Shown here: in pieces, positions 17,093 to 24,059 of the stretch
How positions within the stretch are numbered: the stretch's first letter is position 1
Layout of the letters: each line of letters opens with the position of its first letter
Assembly: GCA_024699855.1 (NCBI GenBank)
Contig: JAMPIQ010000026.1
Coordinates: forward strand, 1 to 24,059
Origin: Aphelenchoides besseyi
Lineage: Eukaryota; Nematoda; Chromadorea; Rhabditida; Aphelenchoididae
Length of the DNA: 24,059 bases
Reading direction: 5' to 3'
Position numbers and translations under genes: made by a program
The notes under the pieces: model-generated
The model's input: only the letters and a program-made list of their open reading frames with translations
Databases searched by the model: none
Told to the model about the DNA's origin: nothing

Positions 17093-18562
17093 ATGAACGA
17101 CGCGATCAGCTTCATCCTCAACAGCGAAACCATCTCGCTGAAGGATTTCGGACCGACAGACACGCTTCTCGATTATCTCCGCATCAGCAAGCGGTTGACC
17201 GGGACCAAGGAAGGCTGCGCCGAAGGCGATTGCGGCGCCTGCACGGTGCTGGTCGGGCGGCTGCTGGATGGCTCGCTGCGTTATGAAAGCGTCAATGCCT
17301 GCATCCGCTTTTTAGGCTCGCTGCAGGGCAGCCATATCGTGACGGTCGAGCATCTGGCCGCGCGCGACGGTACGCTACACCCCGTGCAGCAGGCGATGGT
17401 GGATTTCCACGGCTCGCAATGCGGTTTCTGCACGCCGGGCTTCATCATGTCGCTTTACGGTCTCTGGCTTGCCAGTGAAAGCCCCGGCCGCGCCGATATC
17501 GAAAAGGCGCTGCAAGGCAATCTCTGTCGATGCACGGGTTATGAGCCGATCGTCCGCGCCGCCGAAAAGATCGCCGCTGCCCGCCCGAGCGCGCTCTTCG
17601 ACCCGCTGCAACGGGACCGCACGGATATCATGGCAAGGCTCTGGGCGATCCGCGCCAATGAAACAATCATCGTCACCCACGGCGAGGACCGCACCATCGT
17701 TCCGGCGACACTGGCCGAACTGACCGAGATTTACGCCGCTGAGCCGAAAGCGACCATCGTGGCCGGCTCCACCGATGTCGGCCTGTGGGTGACGAAGCAG
17801 ATGCGGGCGCTGAACCCGGTCATCTTCATCAACAATCTCGGGGATCTGCAAACCATCACCGTAGATGCGGACGGCGTAACACTCGGCGCCGGCGTCACCT
17901 ATAGCCAGGCCTTCAAGACCGTTGCGAAACACTTCCCGCCGATTGCCCGGCTGTTCGACCGCCTCGGCGGCGAGCAGGTACGCAATATGGGCACCATCGG
18001 CGGCAATATCGCCAACGGTTCGCCCATCGGCGATACGCCTCCGGCGCTGATCGCGCTCGGGGCGACGCTGACCTTGCGATCCTCCTCCGGCAACCGCAGC
18101 CTGCCGCTGGAAAGCTATTTCATCGACTATGGCAAACAGGACCGGTTGAGCGGCGAATTCGTCGAAAAGTTCTTCATCCCGTTCCGGAAGCCGGAAAGCC
18201 TCTACGCCGTCTACAAGATTTCCAAGCGCCGCGACGAGGATATTTCCGCGCTCTGCGGCGCTTTCAACCTGACGCTCGATGCCGATGGCGCGGTCGAAGA
18301 CATCCGCATCGCCTTCGGTGGCATGGCCGGTACGCCCAAACGCGCCGCGCATCTGGAGGCAGCCCTTCTCGGCAAGCCCTGGCGCCAGGAAACGATCGAT
18401 GCGGCGCGCGATTTGCTGGACGAGGATTTCACTCCGCTGACCGACTGGCGCGCGACTGCCGAATATCGGCAACTGACGGCCAAGAACCTGCTGACGCGAT
18501 TTTTCCTCGAGACTTCGGGGCAAAAGCAGGAACTTATGCGTTTTGCACTGGAGGAGGCTTGA
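17093..18562 (+). CDS. xdhA: Xanthine dehydrogenase small subunit (FeS and FAD)
   Basis: The electron-transfer subunit of the XdhAB enzyme that oxidises hypoxanthine to xanthine and urate. The 489-aa protein is intact. The plant-type [2Fe-2S] domain has C42, C47, C50 and C70; the second [2Fe-2S] domain has C110, C113 (QCGFCTPG) and C145, C147 (NLCRCTGY). The FAD-binding domain (about 195-365) has [14 protein letters not shown] and [17 protein letters not shown]; the CO-dehydrogenase flavoprotein C-terminal domain follows. The frame is open back to 16955, but ATG 17093 has AGGG 8 bases upstream and matches family starts. Three hairpins precede it. xdhB follows after 3 bases. Confidence 0.95.
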   Translation: MNDAISFILNSETISLKDFGPTDTLLDYLRISKRLTGTKEGCAEGDCGACTVLVGRLLDGSLRYESVNACIRFLGSLQGSHIVTVEHLAARDGTLHPVQQAMVDFHGSQCGFCTPGFIMSLYGLWLASESPGRADIEKALQGNLCRCTGYEPIVRAAEKIAAARPSALFDPLQRDRTDIMARLWAIRANETIIVTHGEDRTIVPATLAELTEIYAAEPKATIVAGSTDVGLWVTKQMRALNPVIFINNLGDLQTITVDADGVTLGAGVTYSQAFKTVAKHFPPIARLFDRLGGEQVRNMGTIGGNIANGSPIGDTPPALIALGATLTLRSSSGNRSLPLESYFIDYGKQDRLSGEFVEKFFIPFRKPESLYAVYKISKRRDEDISALCGAFNLTLDADGAVEDIRIAFGGMAGTPKRAAHLEAALLGKPWRQETIDAARDLLDEDFTPLTDWRATAEYRQLTAKNLLTRFFLETSGQKQELMRFALEEA

Positions 18563-18565
18563 ACC

Positions 18566-20908
18566 ATGGACACCACAAGCTTCGACAAGACCAAGACCGA
18601 AATCGACGGCCCGATGCACGCTTCGCTCCGGCACGATTCCGCCCATAAGCATGTGACCGGCAGCGCCGAATATATCGACGATATTCCCGAACCCGCCGGA
18701 CTGATCCATGGCGCTCTCGGCCTTTCCGACCGGGCGCATGCCGAAATCGTCTCGATGGACCTCTCGGAAGTGGAAAAAAACACCGGGCGTCCTGTGGGTC
18801 ATGGTTGGCAAAGACGTGCCCGGCGAAAACGACATCTCTTCCGGCGGCCGTCACGACGAACCGCTGCTGGCCCGAAACCAAGGTGGAATTCCACGGCCAG
18901 CCGATCTTCGCGGTTTTTGCCGAAACCCGCGATATCGCCAGAAAGGCGGCCCGCAAGGCGAAGGTCACCTATAAGGACCTGCCGCATTTCACCGATATCG
19001 ACACGGCGATTGAAAATGGCGGCGCGCTGGTCATCGATCCGATGACACTCAAGCGCGGCGATGCCAAGATCGAAATGGATGTCGCACCGCGCCGCCTCAC
19101 CGGCACCATGCGGATCGGCGGACAGGAGCATTTTTATCTCGAAAGCCACATCGCCATGGCCGTGCCGGGCGAGGATGACGAGGTGACGCTGTGGAGCTCC
19201 ACCCAGCATCCGAGCGAAATCCAGCACATTGTCAGCCATATGCTTCAGGTGCCGTCCAACGCCGTCACCGTGCAGGTGCGCCGCATGGGCGGCGGTTTCG
19301 GCGGCAAGGAAACCCAGGGCAACCAGTTCGCCGCCCTCTGCGCCATCGCCGCCAAGAAGCTGAACCGGGCCGTGAAAATCCGCCCCGACCGCGACGAGGA
19401 CATGACAGCGACTGGCAAACGCCACGATTTCCGCGTCGACTACGAGCTTGGTTTCGATGAGGAAGGCCGCATCCACGCCGTCGACGCCACCTATGCCGCC
19501 CGCTGCGGCTTTTCCTCCGATCTCTCCGGCCCGGTCACGGACCGTGCGCTTTTCCACGCCGATTCCAGCTATTTCTACCCGCATGTGCATCTCACCTCGC
19601 GGCCGCTGAAAACCCACACCGTCTCCAACACCGCCTTTCGTGGTTTCGGTGGCCCGCAGGGCATGCTGGGCGCGGAACGTTTCATCGAGGAAATCGCCTA
19701 TGCGGTGGGCAAGGACCCGCTCGATATCCGCAAGCTGAATTTCTACGGCGAGACCGGCTCGGGCCGCACCACGACGCCCTATCATCAGGAGGTCGAGGAC
19801 AACATCATCGCCCGCATCGTCGAGGAGCTGGAAACCTCCAGCGACTATCGCGCGCGACGTGAGGCGATCATCGAGTTCAACAAAACGAGCCCGATCATCC
19901 GCAAGGGTATCGCGCTCACCCCCGTCAAATTCGGCATCTCCTTCACCATGACCGCCTTCAATCAGGCGGGCGCACTGGTGCATATCTATAATGACGGCTC
20001 CATCCACCTGAACCATGGCGGCACCGAAATGGGCCAGGGCCTTTATACCAAGGTGGCACAGGTGGTGGCCGATGCCTTCCAGGTGGATATCGGCCGGGTG
20101 AAAATCACCGCAACGACCACAGGCAAGGTGCCGAACACCTCGGCCACCGCCGCCTCCTCCGGTACGGACCTGAACGGCATGGCCGCCTATGACGCCGCCC
20201 GCCAGATCCGCGAAAGGCTCGTCAAATTCGCCGCCGAGAACTGGAACGTCCCCGAAGAAGAAGTCGTCTTCCTGCCGAACCGGGTGCGCATCGGCCTTGA
20301 GGAAATCGCCTTCAACGATTTCATCAAAAAGGCCTATTTCGCCCGCGTGCAGCTTTCCGCCGCCGGTTTTTACAAGACGCCGAAAATCCACTGGGACCGC
20401 GCCGCCGGCCGCGGCACGCCGTTTTATTATTTCGCCTATGGCGCGGCCTGCTCGGAAGTGTCGATCGATACGCGTGACCGGCGAATATATGATGGAGCGC
20501 ACCGATATCCTCCACGATGTCGGCAAATCGCTGAACCCGGCCATCGATATCGGCCAGATCGAGGGTGCCTTCGTGCAGGGCATGGGCTGGCTGACTACCG
20601 AGGAATTATGGTGGGATGGCAAGGGGCGGCTGCGCACCCATGCGCCCTCCACCTACAAGATCCCGCTCGCCTCCGACCGGCCGAAGAGTTTCAACGTCAA
20701 GCTGGCGGAATGGGCGGAAAATGCCGAGCCTACCATTGGCCGCTCAAAAGCCGTGGGCGAACCGCCCTTCATGCTGGCGATCTCGGTTCTCGAAGCCCTC
20801 TCCATGGCCGTCGCCTCCGTCGCCGATTACAAGGTCTGCCCGCGCCTCGACGCACCGGCAACGCCCGAGCGGGTTCTGATGGCGGTGGAACGGCTGAAGA
20901 AGGTGTGA
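18566..20908 (+). pseudogene. xdhB: Xanthine dehydrogenase large (molybdopterin) subunit, frameshifted
   Basis: The catalytic Moco subunit paired with XdhA. Motifs are complete: RRMGGGFGGKETQGNQFAAL, AFRGFGGPQGMLGAERFIEE, LNHGGTEMGQGLYTKVAQV, and the active-site Glu in KAVGEPPFML near the end. ATG 18566 is preceded by GGAGGAGG. Breaks occur at A7 (18774-18780), near 18875 (CCCGAAACC) and near 20470 (ACGCGTGACC); outside them the long frame 18805-20475 carries most of the protein, and the C-terminal 145 residues (YMMERTDILHDVGKSLNPAI to ERLKKV) read in the next frame. Combined length of about 780 aa is normal. Because xdhA and xdhC are intact and the motifs are perfect, I think the breaks are sequence errors. 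Confidence 0.9.
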
Positions 20909-20918
20909 GAGGAGACCC

Positions 20919-21767
20919 ATGACTTCCCTCTCCAGCTTCCTCGCGCAATATCCAGCCACGATCCTCGTAGAAATCGAGGCCGTGAAAGGGTCTTCCCCGC
21001 GTGAGGCCGGAACCTTCATGCTGGTCTCGCAAGACGGCCTGTGGGAAACCATCGGCGGCGGGCAGTTTGAATATATGGCGATAGACCACGCCCGCGCCAT
21101 GCTGCGAACAGGTGCTGCCGAAGACCGCATGGATATTCCGCTAGGGCCGGAAATCGGCCAGTGCTGCGGCGGCCGCACCCTGCTCCGGTTCCGGCTGATA
21201 ACTTCGGAAATTGCGGCAGCGCTGGAAGCGAGGGTGAAGGGCGAGGCCGAGCAGCAGCCGGCCGTCTTCATTTTCGGGGCGGGCCATGTCGGCAAGGCGC
21301 TGGCCGAGGCGCTGTCGCTGCTGCCCCTGACGCTGACAGTGGTGGAAACGCGGGAAAACGAACTGCACGATCTTCCAGTGAACATCGCATCCGTGCTGAC
21401 CCCCATGCCGGAGGCGCTCGTCGCGAAAATCCCGGCAAACGGCGCGGCCATCATCGTCACCCACGATCACGCGCTCGATTTCCTGATTGCGAAGGAAGCG
21501 CTTGCCCGCGACGATCTCGCTTATGTCGGCATGATCGGTTCGAAGACCAAACGCGCCACCTTCGCCCATTGGCTGGAGCGGGAGGGAGAGCCCATGTCCC
21601 GCCTTGCAAAGCTCATCCTGCCCATCGGCGGTAATAGCGTCAGGGACAAGCGGCCTGCGATCATAGCGGCCCTTGTGGCAGCCGAGTTGTTGCAAGCATT
21701 TTCCGCTGCCGAAATCCGTCGCAGCGAAAATCGACACGGCCATCCTCAAGGCCAAGATCACGCCTGA
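20919..21767 (+). CDS. xdhC: Xanthine dehydrogenase accessory protein XdhC
   Basis: XdhC binds the molybdenum cofactor, promotes its sulfuration and inserts it into XdhB. The 282-aa protein is intact: GSSPREAGTFMLV (24-36), GGGQFEYMA (47-55), the conserved Cys motif GQCCGGRT (80-87), and a C-terminal Rossmann domain starting FIFGAGHVGKALAEAL (118-133), then VTHDHALDFLIAKEAL, VGMIGSKTKRATF and LPIGGNSVRDKRPAIIAALV. AGGAG lies 7 bases before ATG 20919, 10 bases after the xdhB stop. The last 15 residues (polar, GHPQGQDHA) have no family counterpart that I recognise and lie over an antisense small ORF; a late frame error here is possible. Confidence 0.93.
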   Translation: MTSLSSFLAQYPATILVEIEAVKGSSPREAGTFMLVSQDGLWETIGGGQFEYMAIDHARAMLRTGAAEDRMDIPLGPEIGQCCGGRTLLRFRLITSEIAAALEARVKGEAEQQPAVFIFGAGHVGKALAEALSLLPLTLTVVETRENELHDLPVNIASVLTPMPEALVAKIPANGAAIIVTHDHALDFLIAKEALARDDLAYVGMIGSKTKRATFAHWLEREGEPMSRLAKLILPIGGNSVRDKRPAIIAALVAAELLQAFSAAEIRRSENRHGHPQGQDHA

Positions 21768-21888
21768 GCCCATCCGGCAGGCTTTCATCCGCCAGATTGT
21801 CCGGTGCGAGGCTTTCAAGAGTAAACCGTTCCGCTGTCCGCAGGCCCGCACGCAGGCGGGACCACGCGCGCAAGAGTGCTGTGCGCAT
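21661..21888 (-). CDS. Small Arg-rich ORF, DUF1127-like (tentative)
   Basis: A 75-aa reading starting at ATG 21888 with GGAG 6 bases upstream. The N-terminus MRTALLRAWSRLRAGLRTAE is arginine-rich, and SLPDGLRRDLGLEDGR resembles the C-terminal half of DUF1127 proteins, which typically have LRDIGL-like motifs and act in RNA turnover or stress in rhizobia. It is divergent from the LysR gene, shares its control region, and overlaps the xdhC end antisense by about 107 bases. The tail after DGR is not family-like, so a real protein might end earlier. Tentative, since part of the reading is antisense to a known gene. Confidence 0.4.
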   Translation of the reverse strand: MRTALLRAWSRLRAGLRTAERFTLESLAPDNLADESLPDGLRRDLGLEDGRVDFRCDGFRQRKMLATTRLPQGPL

Positions 21889-21914
21889 GTTCGTCTCCAT
21901 TCAAAAATGTCAGA

Positions 21915-21936
21915 AGCTCAGTTGATGAATTGAGCT
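21915..21936. promoter_or_regulatory. Inverted repeat, candidate LysR operator
   Basis: AGCTCA (21915-21920) and TGAGCT (21931-21936) are separated by 10 bases (GTTGATGAAT) and contain a T-N11-A type core expected for LysR regulators. It lies 27 bases upstream of the small minus-strand ORF and 68 bases upstream of the LysR start, the usual location for a divergent LysR target. Confidence 0.45.
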
Positions 21937-22004
21937 AAAAATGCTCTGTTTTCCGGAGAAAAACCAATGAAACCTTCGGCAATTGGCATAAAGAGAACTT
22001 ATCC

Positions 22005-22935
22005 ATGAAAATGTCCCGCCAGTTTCCCCTCAATGCCCTGCGGGTGTTCGAAGCTGCCGCAAGGCATCTGAGCTTCACCAAGGCCGGCGAAGAGCTGGGC
22101 ATGACCCAGACGGCAGTGAGCTATCAGGTGAAACTGCTGGAGGAGAATATCGGCGAGCCGCTCTTCATCAGAAAGGCGCGACAGGTCTCGCTGACCGAGG
22201 CCGGGCAGAAACTCGCGCCGAAAGTCGCGGAAGCCTTCAACAATCTACGGGAGGCCGTGGACAATGTGCGCGACACATCCGATACGACCCTGACAATCCA
22301 TTCCACCGCCACCTTCGCCTCACGCTGGCTTTCGCGGCATCTGGGTGCTTTCCAGCTCGAACATCCCTCGATTGCCGTGCGGCTCGACACATCAAGCGCA
22401 TTGATCGATTTTTTCCCAGTCGGATTGCGATGTCGCCATTCGCTGGAGCAAAGATAGCGGCAAAGGGCTGATCTATCATCAATTGCTGCGTGGCGTTTAC
22501 ACGCCGATGCTGCATCCGGGCCTTGCCGACAGCATCGGCGGATTGCACAAGCCCGAAGACCTGCTGCGCCTGCGCATCATCGATCCCGGCGATATCTGGT
22601 GGAGCCAATGGTTTCGGGAAGTGGGTGTTGAAAATCCCGGCCTTGACCGTTATCCCCGCAGCCGCCTCAATGTGCAGGCCTTCGAAGCCGCCGCCGCAAT
22701 CGCCAGCCAGGGGGTGGCCATGCTCACCCCTGAACTCTATGCCGATGAGATTGCGCTCGGCCGCCTGTATCAACCCTTCGAGCACCTTAGCAGCGAAGGA
22801 AAGAACTATTGGCTGGTCTACCCCGAAAACCGCCGGAACATTCGCAAGATAAGGCTGTTCCGCGACTGGATATTGAAGCGGATCGAGGAAAGCCGGCCGC
22901 AGCAACTGCCTCAAAACCCCATGTCCGGCGCATAA
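22005..22935 (+). CDS. LysR-family regulator (GcvA-like), one frameshift
   Basis: A DNA-binding regulator. The winged helix-turn-helix fills residues 1-65 (FPLNALRVFEAAARHLSFTK, GMTQTAVSYQVKLLEENIG, PLFIRKARQVSLTEAG), typical of the GcvA group; the effector-binding domain follows (STATFASRWLSRHLGAFQLE, then WWSQWFREVGVENPGLD, AAAIASQGVAML). One extra T in the T6 run 22410-22415 shifts the frame; the given frame stops at 22457, while the proper one (CDVAIRWSKDSGKGLIYHQL) continues to TAA 22933-22935. Total about 309 aa is normal. It is divergent from the small ORF and next to xdhC, so it may control either the small gene or purine oxidation; the target cannot be decided from sequence. Confidence 0.85.
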
Positions 22936-23249
22936 AAACAGCGCGGCGTGTCCTCATCCGGAAACAGACAGAGATGATATTCGCCATCCTCCGATCGTCT
23001 TGCTTCGCGCTGCGACCAGCTGAAGACATGGCGTCGGGTGACCATGCGGTGATCGCCGGGTGCGAGCGAGACCTCGTAACCGTCAGGCGTAACACGAACA
23101 CTGCGCGTGGGAATCATCTGGCAGTCGCCGGTTTCGGCGTCGCCATTGCAGCAATAGCTTTCATATTTGAACCCCTTGTGGGATTCATGGGCAAGCGCGG
23201 TGGCGCTGAACGCCAGAGATAAGAAGAGGACCGTCAGAACAAGGCGCAT
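22911..23249 (-). CDS. Small secreted Cys-containing periplasmic protein
   Basis: A conserved-looking exported protein of 112 aa with unknown function. It has a clear signal peptide (MRLVLTVLFLSLAFSATALA, cleavage near ALA/HES). The mature part has YESYCCNGDAETGDCQMIP with three cysteines, then VRVTPDGYEVSLAPGDHRMV, SEDGEYHLCLFPDEDTPRCF with two more and YAPD near the end. The pattern CC...DC...HxCL...RCF recurs in small alphaproteobacterial periplasmic proteins as I recall, but I know no name. The codon at 23249 is preferred over ATG 23255 because GGAG is 9 bases before it. The gene is convergent with LysR, overlapping it by 25 bases. Confidence 0.75.
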   Translation of the reverse strand: MRLVLTVLFLSLAFSATALAHESHKGFKYESYCCNGDAETGDCQMIPTRSVRVTPDGYEVSLAPGDHRMVTRRHVFSWSQREARRSEDGEYHLCLFPDEDTPRCFYAPDMGF

Positions 23250-23755
23250 CGGCATGGTCTCCGTTGAAACAACGGCGGCTGCCGGAAGATCATTGCGTCC
23301 CTTTATTCAAATTTCACATCAACACCCACCCGGACACAACGGCACCGGGAACTGCGATACCTGCCCCTGATCTGCCCCCACCCAGGGTTCGCAGCGCCCG
23401 CTTTCGGAAGAACCGCCAGCGAAACATATCATGGAAGCCCCTGCGCATCGGCGTAAAACCGGAATGGATTTCCGGCAAGGCGCCCCGCAGGACTCCGCAG
23501 CCTTATATTTTAGCACATCGGCAGACTGCACAAAGGATAATAGCTGAGTCGCGTTAGCCAGCTAAGCACAAACTATGCGACAGGAATGAGGGGCTGCAAC
23601 TCTACCGGGCCAGCCCACCTACACGGGCGAACTCAATAGAGATTGCGGACACAACGGCGCCAGATTGTGAACAATCACCGCCTGCCCTCTGCTTTTCCCT
23701 TTCCTAAAGGTCAAATTTCTCGCAAGGTGCGCTGCACAAGGATCAGGGGAACCGC
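23250..23755. other. Intergenic region without a recognisable gene
   Basis: About 500 bases between the small periplasmic gene and puuD. I see no convincing protein: a 44-codon minus-strand reading near 23330-23465 (arginine-rich start, hydrophobic end) lacks a ribosome binding site. A TTAGC-CA-GCTAA repeat (23554-23565) and the palindrome at 23663-23676 are the only patterns. It presumably carries the puuD promoter. Confidence 0.5.
23663..23676. promoter_or_regulatory. Palindrome upstream of puuD, candidate operator
   Basis: GATTGT and ACAATC are perfect arms around a 2-base centre (GA), 80 bases before the puuD start. This fits a dimeric repressor site, but the regulator family cannot be named. 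Confidence 0.35.
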
Positions 23756-24059
23756 ATGTACGAATACGCCATTGCGTGGGAATGGATGGCCTTTGCCGTC
23801 CGCTGGCTCCACGTCATCACCGCCATCGCCTGGATCGGCTCATCCTTTTATTTCATCGCGCTCGATCTCGGGCTGGTCAAACGGCCGCATCTGCCGCCGG
23901 GGGCCTATGGCGAGGAATGGCAGGTGCATGGCGGCGGCTTTTATCACATCCAGAAATATCTGGTTGCCCCTGCCCAGATGCCCGAGCACCTGACATGGTT
24001 CAAATGGGAAAGCTACGTCACCTGGCTTTCCGGCTTCGCTATGCTCTGCATCGTTTATT
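23756..24059 (+). CDS. puuD: Urate hydroxylase PuuD, N-terminal part (window edge)
   Basis: PuuD is a membrane-bound, cytochrome c-linked urate oxidase converting urate to 5-hydroxyisourate. About 101 residues are present before the window ends. AVRWLHVITAIAWIGSSFYF forms the first membrane helix, with LGLVKRPHLPPGAYGEEWQV and VHGGGFYHIQKYLVAPAQMP following and WESYVTWLSGFAMLCIVY as the start of the second helix; these blocks match the family. AGGGGA lies 5 bases before ATG 23756. The C-terminal haem c domain would lie beyond the window. It follows XdhABC functionally, in the same strand direction. Confidence 0.88.
   Translation, partial: MYEYAIAWEWMAFAVRWLHVITAIAWIGSSFYFIALDLGLVKRPHLPPGAYGEEWQVHGGGFYHIQKYLVAPAQMPEHLTWFKWESYVTWLSGFAMLCIVY

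Noticed and set aside
17375..18835. 486-codon minus-strand open frame
   Set aside because: Antisense to xdhA and the start of xdhB; composition is low-complexity Gly/Arg/Ala with no family motif.
18799..20652. 617-codon open frame on the minus strand
   Set aside because: It lies fully antisense to xdhB, whose motifs are unmistakable; long antisense frames are expected in GC-rich coding DNA, and it shows no recognisable domain.

Overview
The window (about 60% GC by eye, dense, both strands coding) looks like chromosomal DNA of a Rhizobiaceae alphaproteobacterium, most likely Agrobacterium or a close Rhizobium relative. The clues are a BacA peptide transporter, a bdhA-xdhA-xdhB gene order known from Sinorhizobium, an NnrU protein, PuuD, and several families of palindromic intergenic repeats typical of this group. 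The assignment rests on recognised protein families and was not tested by a search.

Layout. 1-5.5 kb is catabolic and heavily frame-broken: the end of adenine deaminase (+), an AAC(6')-like acetyltransferase and a GH13 alpha-glucosidase overlapping by ATGA (-), then divergently a 2-keto-3-deoxygluconate kinase and a GT4 glycosyltransferase (+). 5.7-9.8 kb is a minus-strand series: nnrU, a terminator, a YfgM-like TPR protein, der, a DUF2026-like protein and a broken small ORF. 9.8-14.9 kb holds a secreted polysaccharide deacetylase (+), bacA (-), an MFS transporter (-) and a methionine aminopeptidase (-). 14.9-16 kb is a luciferase-like oxidoreductase (-). 16.2-21.8 kb is a plus-strand operon bdhA-xdhA-xdhB-xdhC (3-hydroxybutyrate and xanthine/hypoxanthine oxidation). 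21.7-22.9 kb is a small DUF1127-like ORF divergent from a LysR regulator, then a small periplasmic Cys-rich protein (-). The window ends inside puuD (urate hydroxylase). XdhABC and PuuD are successive steps of purine breakdown (hypoxanthine to xanthine to urate to 5-hydroxyisourate), with adenine deaminase feeding hypoxanthine from the far left.

Quality warning. More than 20 reading-frame breaks are visible, most explained by one extra base in a short homopolymer, and they are densest in the first 5.5 kb. Many coexist with fully conserved catalytic motifs in alternating frames. I read them mainly as sequencing or assembly indels rather than true gene decay, but typed the worst as pseudogene because that is what the given bases encode.

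No CRISPR array, tRNA, rRNA, transposase, phage gene or obvious defence system was seen. The most unusual non-coding structures are a three-hairpin leader between bdhA and xdhA, and two palindromic repeats whose stems differ by compensating changes.
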